This document shows positions 1 to 9,205 of a stretch of DNA of 64,000 nucleotides, one piece after another. Numbering within the stretch: the first letter of the stretch is position 1; every line of letters begins with the position of its first letter. The DNA is from Mikania micrantha. Its lineage: Eukaryota; Streptophyta; Magnoliopsida; Asterales; Asteraceae. The notes beneath the pieces were generated by a model. It saw only the letters and a program-made list of their open reading frames with translations. It had not been told where the DNA came from and searched no databases. The stretch spans positions 19,543,475 to 19,607,474 of the forward strand of contig CM018696.1 of assembly GCA_009363875.1 (NCBI GenBank). Direction: 5' to 3'. The translations under genes were made by a program, and so were the position numbers.

Positions 1-3000
1 CCACTTCAGGATGACTTTATGCTTGCGGGTATCTCCGTCAATTTCTGGCAAATAATAACGTTCCGGCTGTTGGGGCTGGAAGTTTACCCACCTTTTCCTG
101 TACTCGTACTGTATCTGCCTAGAGAACCAGGCAGACATGCCAGAATCTTCACTGTACAGTAACTTTAGACGTGCTAGTTGATTTACTTCAAAGCCCGGCA
201 GTGTCTTGAAGTCGTGAGGGTGCTTGAAGTAATCGATCCCCCTTTCTCTCTTCACAGCATAGCACCCGAGATCATGGAAGTATGCCCAGCTCAGGATTTG
301 ACCTCTAGCTTTGTAGCCTTTGGTTCTGTAAACTTTCTTGTGCGTTGCTGGCATCTTCTCGGTGCTTTGCTTCTTTAAGACCTCCCAATAGGTCTGCCAT
401 TCCTCTTTTCTTCTCTTTTGGTCATCTGCTTCGGCTTTGCTGGCTTCGACTTGTTCCTCTAAGTATCGGACCAGTAGATCTTCAGTCTCTTGATCAAACT
501 GATCAGTAAATATCGGCAGCTCAGCCTCAGCAGATGTATACTTTGGGTACTCTTCTTCTGTGATGTCTTCTAAGATAACTTCGTCAATGTCATCAAAGAC
601 TTCAGGCTCCGGTTCATCAACGATAGGAACGGAGGTATCATCAGTGATCACCTCGTTCGGATTAAGCCTGAACAGCTCAGCAATCTGCTCTCTGGATAGG
701 CAGTTAATAATTTCTCCTTCTTCTTTGTCATAGCTGACCGAGTGCTGTATAATGCCCTGAGCGTCCAAGATCATAGTCAACGTCTCATCTAGCTGATGTC
801 TCAAGGGCACAGCTTCTACTTCCTCGGCCGCTGTGGGCTCATCTGTCTGTGCAGGAGGAGATGGAGAAGAGGCTTTCTTCTTATCATTTGCTCTCTTGGA
901 TCGAATCTCTGATGAGGGAGGGGCCTGGTCATCATCGTCATCATCATCAGTACTCGATGAACCAGAAGACCCACTCCCAGATCCGTCCTTGGCCTCATCA
1001 TCATGATCATCATCATCATCAGACTCATCGTCTTTGTCTGAGTCTTCATAGTCAACCTGTTCCTCATCAGACTCTTCTTCTTCGTCTTCGTCTACTTCTT
1101 TGTCTGAATCATCGGAAGGAGCAGCAGAGCCTTCAATTCTAGGAGTACTGTCCTTGAGACTGTCAATCTGATCTGCCAGTCTGGCGTTCTCAGTCTCTAA
1201 GGACAGTATCCTGTCACTGAAGTCAGTGACTGTTAGGGCGAGCTGATGATGTTCGTCTATGTACTGTAGCAGCTGCTGCTCCTGTTGAGCAGTCTTGGCC
1301 CTCAAATCAGCCCTCTGGTCTGCTGCTTGAAGAAGCAGAGTATCCTGCTCTTCAACTCTCCTTGTGAGCTGAGCTATAAACAGCTCTTGCTCTTTATTCT
1401 TCCTTTCTTGCTCCATGCTCCTCTCCATCAACCTCAAGACCATACTGTTCAGTGTACTCAGCTGATCTACAACTGACACAGTAGGTATAGAAAGATCAGC
1501 ACGTGAGATGGAGGGACCGGAGGATGCAGCAGTGTATACAGGAGCCAGGGACACAGAGGTGGTCAGAGGGGCAGCATCGGCATGAACGTGAATTACCCTT
1601 GACCTGGCCAGTGAAGAAACTGCAACAGCTGCTACTGATGTAACAGTAGTTGCAGCAGCTGTTGACAGTTCTGACCTCCTCTGGAAAGAGAACCTAGATC
1701 TCTTCCCTCTCCCTGCTCGGGAAGCTGTCTGCTGGGAGGTATTAGGAGATGTAACTGTGATAATAGGTGCAGAAGAACGAGGAGGAGGAGAGATATCAAA
1801 CTCTGGAGTAAAGGAGGGATCAGTAATTTCCTCCATCTTTGCCTCACTCCTTTTCCTCTTCCTCAAAACCAGCCGACTTCCCACCATTACTCTCTCGTAG
1901 TCATCATCATGAGTAGCTTCAGACTCAGAACTGGGACCAACATCATCACCACCTTCACCATCACTAGAATCCTCGGACTCATCACCATCTCCTGAGGAAT
2001 GTGGAACTGTAACATCTAGTGGAGCGGTCACTGAGGATGTAGTAGTAGACAAGAAATCTAAATCCATCAGTGAGTCGATGTTCACATCCTCCTCTGCAGC
2101 TACGGTGGTACTAACTCCTGCACCAACAGTCACAGCTGTTGTGCTAACATCAATCAAGCTCACACCAACCGAGCTATCAACCACCCCACCAGCTGCAACA
2201 CCACTAACACCTGCACCATCTCCACCTAACACATCATCTCCATCATCACCCTCTCCTCCATCATCTGGAACAACAATGTCTTCAACATCTGAGTCTGACT
2301 CATCGTGTCTCCATCTCCTACCAGCAGGAGCACGGTAGTCAGGCCTAGAAAGATGGCCAAACAAAGATCGAGAGGCTGGATTCCTCTCCTTGCCTCGATA
2401 TGACATCACCCTGTTGAGGGTTAAGTCATTCATATGTTCCAGCTTGATCACATCGGCACCAATCTTCGGCAGATCAGGTAACTGAGCATCTATGAGCTGC
2501 TGCAGAAACCTGGGATACATAAGGAACTTCTTGTCTCCCTTGAGAGTCACGTTCTCCTTCATGTGTGTAAAGACCATTTCTGAGAAGTTGAAAGGCCTGT
2601 TCAGCACAAGAGCCACGAAGGCACACTGGATCGTCTCTCTCATGTCATCAAAACCACCCCTCCGGGAACCAAGGCAGTGGATCAGCACGTGTGCCAGGTA
2701 TTTGAACTGATGTGACATGAAAGCTTTGTTCAGAATACCGGCACCAAGGTCTCCCTCGTACTTGCACCGCATGAAGCAGCCCCTGACCAAGAACCGGTCT
2801 AAGAGATAGGGCTGATCAGGAGCATCTTGGAATCCACACACCCTCCTGATGTGCTCAGCAGAAATCACCACATCCCGACCAAAAACCTTGCCCCGAATAA
2901 CTGTAGGCTCGGCCTCACAGTCAATATCAGCAGACTCCCAGAAGTCCTGCTGATGAGAGCGATAAGGAGTATGAACCGTAGAGATAGCAGTGAAGATCCT

Positions 3001-3108
3001 CGAACGCCTGAGAAATGTAATGATCTCAGTATAGTGCCTGGCGTTCGGGGTCTCGAGGTCCAGATGTGCACAGATGTTGTTCTTCGTAATTGATTTGAGT
3101 CCAGCCAT
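1..3108 (-). CDS. Third (env-position) ORF of the copia element, partial
   Basis: From the ATG at 3108 every codon is open to base 1, at least 1036 codons with no stop, so the frame runs off the left edge. Residues 1-250 form a globular segment with runs such as RRVCGFQDAPDQPYLLDRF and FLMYPRFLQQLIDAQL. I recognise these as the family found downstream of RNase H in Asteraceae copia elements; its function is unknown. About 270-540 is Ser/Thr/Val-rich low complexity. About 545-655 looks like a Gln/Glu-rich coiled coil. About 663-735 is very acidic, with Asp runs. About 870-1036 is a second globular part rich in Tyr, Trp and basic residues. I see no signal peptide, membrane segment, zinc knuckle or polymerase motif in the visible part. 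Its position matches the env-like slot of Sireviruses, but nothing seen makes it an envelope protein. A 3-kb open frame next to a slightly broken pol suggests recent activity or selection. Confidence 0.85.
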   Translation of the reverse strand, partial: MAGLKSITKNNICAHLDLETPNARHYTEIITFLRRSRIFTAISTVHTPYRSHQQDFWESADIDCEAEPTVIRGKVFGRDVVISAEHIRRVCGFQDAPDQPYLLDRFLVRGCFMRCKYEGDLGAGILNKAFMSHQFKYLAHVLIHCLGSRRGGFDDMRETIQCAFVALVLNRPFNFSEMVFTHMKENVTLKGDKKFLMYPRFLQQLIDAQLPDLPKIGADVIKLEHMNDLTLNRVMSYRGKERNPASRSLFGHLSRPDYRAPAGRRWRHDESDSDVEDIVVPDDGGEGDDGDDVLGGDGAGVSGVAAGGVVDSSVGVSLIDVSTTAVTVGAGVSTTVAAEEDVNIDSLMDLDFLSTTTSSVTAPLDVTVPHSSGDGDESEDSSDGEGGDDVGPSSESEATHDDDYERVMVGSRLVLRKRKRSEAKMEEITDPSFTPEFDISPPPRSSAPIITVTSPNTSQQTASRAGRGKRSRFSFQRRSELSTAAATTVTSVAAVAVSSLARSRVIHVHADAAPLTTSVSLAPVYTAASSGPSISRADLSIPTVSVVDQLSTLNSMVLRLMERSMEQERKNKEQELFIAQLTRRVEEQDTLLLQAADQRADLRAKTAQQEQQLLQYIDEHHQLALTVTDFSDRILSLETENARLADQIDSLKDSTPRIEGSAAPSDDSDKEVDEDEEEESDEEQVDYEDSDKDDESDDDDDHDDEAKDGSGSGSSGSSSTDDDDDDDQAPPSSEIRSKRANDKKKASSPSPPAQTDEPTAAEEVEAVPLRHQLDETLTMILDAQGIIQHSVSYDKEEGEIINCLSREQIAELFRLNPNEVITDDTSVPIVDEPEPEVFDDIDEVILEDITEEEYPKYTSAEAELPIFTDQFDQETEDLLVRYLEEQVEASKAEADDQKRRKEEWQTYWEVLKKQSTEKMPATHKKVYRTKGYKARGQILSWAYFHDLGCYAVKRERGIDYFKHPHDFKTLPGFEVNQLARLKLLYSEDSGMSAWFSRQIQYEYRKRWVNFQPQQPERYYLPEIDGDTRKHKVILKW

Positions 3109-3109
3109 T

Positions 3110-3700
3110 CTGAAAAACAAATTAAAACAAGTTAGAACCAGTCAGATATAACAACAAGATGAAATCAGATGAACTTCTGAAATTTAGATCTCAACAGTCT
3201 GATATGCCGAATGACAGATAATTCTGGCGAATGAGCACATTCGCCGAATGTCATTCGTCGAATGAGTTGCAAATAGCATTCATTCGCCGAATGAGACATT
3301 CGAATGAGAGTCATTCGTCGAATGAGTGTCATTCGCCGAATGAGTGTCATCGAATGAGACATTCGTCGAATGTGAGTCATTAGCCGAATGAGCTTCAACG
3401 AAAGAGAGTCATTCGTCGAATGAGTGTCATTCGCCGAATGAGACATTCGCCGAATGGCGTCATTCGGCTGAAATTTGAATTTTAAACCCTTGTTCATCCA
3501 AAAATCAAATCAGTCAATAAAATTTGCATACACACATTCAGAATCGACCGACTAACAAGTTTAAAACATGACTTTTTGGGTTTTAAGTTCGTTTCGACAG
3601 TTTATTTCTCAGGCGATTTCTAAAACCCTAGAAATCAAAAATCTGTTCAGTTCTTGATGATTTCACGGTTGGAAATCACTGAGATTTGTTTCCCCAGTAC
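3110..3700 (-). other. Predicted leader intron before the third ORF
   Basis: On the minus strand a strong donor, TTTCAG|GTACTG, lies at 3700 and a pyrimidine-rich acceptor, TTTGTTTTTCAG, ends at 3110, one base before the ATG. Removing these 591 bases also removes one motif array (about 3210-3470) from the leader. Both sites are seen; splicing is inferred. Confidence 0.45.
3205..3475. repeat. Palindromic TCATTCGCCGAATGA array, leader of third ORF
   Basis: Irregular copies of a 13-15 nt near-palindrome (7-bp arms TCATTCG/CGAATGA around one base, for example 3280-3294), with half copies such as CATTCGTCGAATGAG. Spacing is uneven, so this is a dispersed motif array and not a satellite. It lies inside the predicted leader intron. 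Confidence 0.85.
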
Positions 3701-3834
3701 CTGAAATGATATGGAAACCAAAAGTTAGAAGCTGGGTCTAAGACAAGCACTAGAAATGATCGAACGAAGGAGAGAGAAGGTTCGGGCGAAAGAGGGCTGA
3801 GTGTTTCGGCGAAAGAGGTTTTTCAGATAAAAAG

Positions 3835-4110
3835 TGTCTCATTCGCCCGAAAGTCTTTATTTATAGCCTTGTCTCATTCGCCGAATGAGACAGGCGAAAG
3901 GTCGGATGACAGACACCCACATTCGCCGAATGACACTGTCGAATGAGACATTCGTCATCATTCATTCGCCGAATGAGAATGTCAAATGAGACAATCGACA
4001 CAGCTCATTCGCCGAATGAGACTTACGTAGTCTAGTTCATTCAGTCGAATGATTCATTCGCATAATGAATTCATTCGGCCGAATGTGTGAGTTTCACACT
4101 TCATTCGTGC
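3835..4110. repeat. Palindromic ATTCGCCGAAT array flanking the TATA box
   Basis: Further copies of the CATTCGCCGAATG motif and half-sites such as ATTCGCCCGAAAG, mostly upstream of the TATA at 3858 in the minus direction. They correspond in position to the U3 array at 12436-12610. Confidence 0.8.
3858..3866 (-). promoter_or_regulatory. TATA box upstream of the third ORF
   Basis: Minus-strand CTATAAATA, about 750 bp upstream of the ATG at 3108. A CT-rich leader follows it, and a palindrome array lies on the far side (3885-4110). This resembles the arrangement around the LTR TATA at 12421. Confidence 0.45.
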
Positions 4111-4119
4111 GAATGGAAA

Positions 4120-5205
4120 TGTTAGCATTCAAAAATACAAACTTTTTCAAGATTTTTCATTTATGAGCATCAAATTTTTGACAATTTATGAAGATATGTC
4201 TGGTTGATTCAGGATTCAAATGTGAAAGACATCTGAACCTACAAATGATCATCTAAACGAAAATTGAAAATAGAAAATCTTTTTGTATTTTTCTGAATCA
4301 AAGACTACAACTGTACAACTAACAATTAAAAAAAAATAAGCACATGTTTTTGTGAGAATGGTCTACTAAACAAATAACACATAACTCTAATCATATCACA
4401 TCAGCTTTATTGAATGTTTAACCTTAGACACATTGGTTTTATGATACGATTACTGATATATTTGTCCAATTTTAAACCATACAATACATAACAACTAAAC
4501 ATACTTGATAATTACTCATGTTTTCTGATTGAGTTCCCCATTTCATTACACCATTAAAGATTAAAATCAGTTTATAACTCATCTCTGCATATCTTAATAC
4601 CAGTCATCATAAATTCAATAAGACTCAAACTTTATTATCTTTTTGTATTTTTCTTGTTCTATCCAAATGGATGGCTTCAGCTAGGTCCGTCCCAGCAATA
4701 TGGCACATGTATGGAATCGAACTTAATTTGTTTAAGTTTTTCTTCAAGCTTAATACCAGCTTGTTTTTCTTTTTCTTCAAGCTTAATACCAGCTTGTTTT
4801 TCTTTTTCTTCAAGCTTAATACCAGCTTGTTTTTCTTTTTCTTCAAGCTTAATACCAGCTTGTTTATTTTCTTTTGTTTGAAACCTCATTTGATTCCATG
4901 ATGACCGGTGTATGCTTGATTTGAGTCAAAAACTATTTCTTACTTAATTGGTTTTATGAAACAGTTCCCACAAATCAGACTTTCTAAGTTATCACAAGTT
5001 GTTTATCTATTTTGTAAAGTCGGCCTATCAGTACATCCCATCATAATTCTCTTGTGTTTTCATTTTACACATTCACTTCTGCTTTTTATGACATGATAGA
5101 TTAATGTATTATCTTTTAAAGGACGACCATCTCAATTTTTTAATTTTTCAGATGTTTTTGGTTTTTCAATTTTTCAAATGTTTTTGGTTTTTCAATTTTT
5201 TCGAA
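4120..5205. other. Non-coding spacer between pol and third ORF
   Basis: AT-rich sequence with no convincing ORF. It holds the 33-bp minisatellite listed separately and a poly-T/poly-A rich part near 5140-5200. Short minus-strand frames over the minisatellite are repeat by-products. Confidence 0.6.
4742..4869. repeat. 33-bp minisatellite, four copies
   Basis: Near-identical copies start at 4742, 4775, 4808 and 4841, each containing CTTCAAGCTTAATACCAGCT followed by a T-rich tract. The period is a multiple of three, so both strands stay open and give periodic peptides; I treat these as non-coding. Confidence 0.95.
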
Positions 5206-5219
5206 TATCTCCCCCTAAA
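5206..5219 (-). other. Polypurine tract-like sequence after pol
   Basis: Minus-strand TTTTAGGGGGAGAT, the sort of tract that normally precedes a copia 3' LTR. No LTR follows here; the spacer and third ORF do. It may be an internal polypurine tract, as Sireviruses can carry several. Confidence 0.5.
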
Positions 5220-5337
5220 AACCTAAAACAGAAAATCTTTTTGGGTTTTTGAAAAACAAAATAAACTATACAAGAGAGAATTGAAATGCGATAAGTAAAT
5301 AAACAAAAACGAAAATTAGCTAAGAAAAAGTTGATGA

Positions 5338-6801
5338 TCATTTATTAGATTCAGATGCAGATTGGATTCCATCTTTTTGAAAAACACAATTAGCCGATAA
5401 CAGATATAAAAATCTGGATTTATCAAACGCTTTTGTAAAAAGATCGGCTTTCTGGTGATCTGTGTGAATTTTAACAACATCGATTAATTTCTTTTCAAAA
5501 CAATCACGTATGAAGTGATATTTAATGTCGATGTGTTTTGTTTTGGAATGCTGAACAGGATTTTTAGTGACAGCTATGGCGGCAGTATTATCAACATAGA
5601 TAGGAGTGTTAGAAAAATGTAACACATAGTCCCTGAGTTGCTGTTGTATCCAGATGATTTGAGAACAGCAACTAGCAGCAGCAATATATTCAGCTTCACA
5701 AGTTGAAGTAGACACCGACGTCTGCTTCTTGCACTGCCAGGTAACTAATCGGTTTCCAAAGAACTGACATCCTGCCGATGTTGACTTGAAATCTCTTTTG
5801 CATCCACCATAGTCTGAATCACTATATGTAGTTAGCTCAAAGTTATCATCATTAGGGTACCATAGGCCAAGATTCGGTGTACCCTTCAGATAACGCATAA
5901 TCCTTTTGACAGCAATCAGATGAGACACTCTTGGCTTTGATTGATATCTTGCACATAAGCATGTGGCGAACATGATGTCTGGCCGAGAAGCAGTAAGATA
6001 CATGAGAGACCCAATCATTCCTCGATACAAAGTAGCATCAATTAACTCCCCCTTTTCATATGGTGTAATCCCGTGATTGACAGCCAGTGGGGTACCAGCA
6101 GGCTTTGCATCAGACATACTGAACCGGCTCAGTATATCCCCAACATATTTGGTTTGATGAATGAAGATTCCTGCCTCAGACTGATCTACTTGTAATCCCA
6201 GAAAAAATTTCATTTCTCCCATTGAGCTCATCTCGAACTTCTCTTTCATAACCTTTTCAAAATCTTTGCACAGATCATCATTTGTAGAACCGAAGATGAT
6301 GTCGTCCACATATACTTGCACCAAGAGTAAGTCTCCATCCTTTTCTCGTATGAACAGTGTACAGTCAATAACACCTCTTCTGAACCCGTTGTTCAGAAGG
6401 TGTGTGGACAATGTTTCATACCAGGCTCGCGGTGCTTGATGTAATCCATATAAGGCTTTGTCTAGTTTGTAGACTTGGTCTCTATGCAATGGATCCTCAA
6501 ACCCGGGAGGTTGACTTACGTACACTGTTTCACTTATCACACCATGAAGAAAAGCACTTTTTACATCCATTTGATAGACTTTGAACTTTTTGAAGGATGC
6601 ATAAGCCAAGAAGATACGAATGGCTTCAAGTCTAGCAACTGGTGCAAATACTTCATTGTAATCCAATCCCTCAATCTGTCTGAATCCTTGAACCACCAGA
6701 CGTGCCTTGTTTCGCACTATGATCCCGTGATCATCTTTCTTGCAACGAAGAACCCATCGAGTGCCAATGACTTTTGCACCTTTAGGTCTGTCAACCAATT
6801 A
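5338..6801 (-). pseudogene. pol: copia reverse transcriptase and RNase H part of pol
   Basis: A 486-codon frame, continuous with the integrase frame except for one TAA at 6799-6801. It starts in the conserved GTRWVL region, then shows the RT aspartate in QMDVKSAFLHG, the catalytic YVDDIIFGS, and RNase H motifs TYSDSDYGG, STSTCEAEYIAAA, YVDNTAAI and KHIDIKYHFIRD. All expected acidic residues are present and no frameshift is visible, so the enzyme part looks intact. It ends SASESNK-stop (TGA). A TTG at 6798 is not a real start; the segment belongs to the gag-pol polyprotein. The ochre codon makes this copy defective unless it is read through. Confidence 0.93.
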
Positions 6802-8649
6802 CCAGACACCTAACTTTTTGAATTGCAAAAGTTCTTCTTGCATTGCATCAACCCATGATTCTTCCTTAAGAGCTTCAGTGACAGTACGCGGTTCAACTTG
6901 AGAAATAAAACAGGAATGAGCACAAAAGCTTACATCTGCAAAATCAAGAATGTCAGCAAGACCACCTGAAGAAATCTGACTTCGAGTATTCACTCCATCC
7001 AAAGGACTCCCAATAATATTTTCTTGAGGATGAATACGATTAATTCTTCCAACAGGATGAGATGGAACCTCAACCTCAGGATCTAAGTTATTCAGATTCA
7101 AATCCTCAAGACCAGGTACAAGATTATCAACAACTGGTTCAGGAGCAGCTGGAGAATTGTCATCTGTGTCTGAGCTGTCATCATTTATCTGTGTAGTAGG
7201 AACAGATGCAGATGAAGGTTGAAAAGTTTCATCAGGTGCATTCTGTGCATCATACAACATCTGAACAGCAACATCTTCATCTGAATACATGGGGGGCATA
7301 TTGAATGAATCAAAAAGACTGGAATAATCAAACATCCAATCTGGCCCTTTTCCAGGTGGGGGCATAGAATATTTCTGAACATCAACATGGTACCACTCCT
7401 CCACATTATGAGTTGAAATGTTGTAAACTCGTTTATTTGGAGTGCTATACCCAAGAAAGTACCCTTCTTCCACCTTCTCATTGAACTTGCCCTGTTCATG
7501 TTTCTTCAGCATAGTGCATGGTGCACCAAACGGTTCAAGATACTTAAGATTTGGCTTTCTATTATGGAGCAATTCAAAACAAGTCTTCCCATGTCTTTTT
7601 ACAATTAGTACCCGGTTCAATGTATAGCAAGCATTTGCTAAAGCTTCATTCCAGAATTGAACCGGCAGGGAAGAATCAGCAAGCATGGTTCTAGCAGCCT
7701 CAATCAATGTCCTATTTTTGCGTTCAGCAACACCATTCATTTGAGGAACATATGGAGCACTAAATTGTCGCACAATTCCTCTTGCATTACAAAAGTTTTC
7801 CATGTTGTGATTTTTGAACTCCGTTCCATTATCAGTTCGAAACTGACGAATCTTGAGCTTATAAAGTGATTCAAGTTTGGTAACCAAAACTTGAATGCAA
7901 TCAAACGTTTCTGATTTCTCCTTCAAAAAGAAAACCCAAGAGTATCTGGAATACTCATCAGTGATGACAAGACAGTATTGATCTCCAGCTACACTTTTCC
8001 GATTCACAGGACCAAATAGATCCATATGGAGAAGCTCCAGAGGAACATTGATTGAGTGAAACTTTTTCAGCTTATGAGACTGCTTAGATTGCTTTCCCTT
8101 CTTGCAAGATACACAGATATCAGACAGCTTAAAATTCTTCAAGCTAACTCCCTCAACCAGACTATTATGAACCAAATGATTCATTTTGCGTAAACTCAAA
8201 TGACCCATCCTCTTATGCCAAAGTACTGAATCTTTTTCAGTTGCCTTTGTCATAAAACATGAAGCTGTGGAGGATGTAGTTGAAGCTGTGGCCATATTGA
8301 GAACGTACAAATCTTGCTTTCTTGGAGCAGACATCAAAATCCAATCTTCAGGGATCTTAACACCTTGCTTGAGAATGTAACATTTTGACTCATCAAATAA
8401 GACCTTGTACTCTTTGTCACAAATCTGAGAGACTGACAGGAGGTTGTTTTCCAGTTGTTTAACATATCTGACATTATCAAATGAAACTTGTTCTCCAGCA
8501 AAAGCAACATATCCACCCCGAACTGCATTCACATTGGTGAGCAGAGAAATATCACCAGTCATGTGTCTGGAAGCCCCACTATCAACGATCCAATTGCTGT
8601 TAACTCCAGCTTTTGGGGCAACCTGCACAATAAAGAGACAATTATTTCA
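6802..8649 (-). pseudogene. pol: copia protease and integrase part of pol
   Basis: In order: aspartic protease site NWIVDSGASRHMTG (about residue 14 of the open segment), the GAG-pre-integrase histidine/cysteine zinc region (HKRMGHLSLRKMNHL then CVSCKKGKQSK), and the integrase core with DLFGP, DNGTEFKN and NGVAERKNRTLIEAARTML carrying the DDE residues. An acidic linker with many Asp and Pro residues leads to RT. A TGA at 8647-8649 closes the frame upstream, next to the stop of the preceding frame at 8642. One extra A in a short A run there explains both. The frame equals that of gag and RT (minus frame, position divisible by 3), so this was one polyprotein. Confidence 0.92.
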
Positions 8650-9205
8650 CTTTGGGAACCCAAGCCTTTACAGTCTTGGGTTGACCCATAGAGTCTCGGA
8701 TCCAAACATCAATCCATTTTCCATCAGGAAGAGATTTATCTGAAATAAGTGGAATAGAATGCTCAGATGATTTAACTTTCCAAATTGCGTTTTTATCAAA
8801 AGAGGTTTTCAGATAAATGGATGATGATTTTGCTTGGTTAACTTTAAGCACACTTGGAACATTCAATGTTTCCAGTTTTCCTTTACCCTTGTCTAAAGTT
8901 TTAATCAGAACTGGTTGTTTGGCCTTTGTTTGAACAGGCTTAAGAACAGATTTTACCGGTTTTGGTAAAACAGAATTTAATTTTCTGAAAGAAACAACCT
9001 TTGGCCTGATCAAATGAGGACAAAATCTCACAATGTGTCCAGACTCACCACATTCAAAACAGACTTTGTCACCTTTTTTATGAAAATGTTTTAAATCAGA
9101 AAATGGTTTTCTATTTGATTTAAAAGCATTTGTTTTCTGACTATCTAGATCAAAGCCCAAACCCTTTGTCCCTTTGTTATCAACAAAAGCTGATTTGTAA
9201 CACAC
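8642..9205 (-). pseudogene. gag: Shifted C-terminal gag segment with second zinc knuckle
   Basis: A 187-codon segment in a different frame from gag and pol. It carries a CCHC knuckle (CFECGESGHIVRFC, about residues 49-62), a Lys-rich basic stretch and ends AWVPKVK-stop. It overlaps gag by 61 bp. The frame is lost at a TGTGTT dinucleotide duplication near 9199-9206 (+2) and regained by a +1 at about 8644-8647, which sum to three. The nominal start is GTG, so it is not an independent gene. Confidence 0.85.

Noticed and set aside
816..2338. Several 60-100 codon frames opposite or offset within the third ORF
   Set aside because: They are shadows of the long minus-strand frame; their His, Met or Ser/Thr-rich content simply reflects low-complexity acidic coding DNA.
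3205..4110. Possible CRISPR-like or satellite array
   Set aside because: Units are irregularly spaced, shorter than CRISPR repeats, have no uniform spacers, and lie in a plant retrotransposon.
4677..4889. Periodic 11-residue repeat peptide (EKQAGIKLEEK) on the minus strand
   Set aside because: It is produced by the 33-bp minisatellite, has no conserved start context, and equally good periodic frames exist on the other strand.
5206..5219. Placing the copia 3' LTR right after this purine tract
   Set aside because: Sequence to the left does not match the LTR at 12135-12771, and the element-specific third ORF follows.
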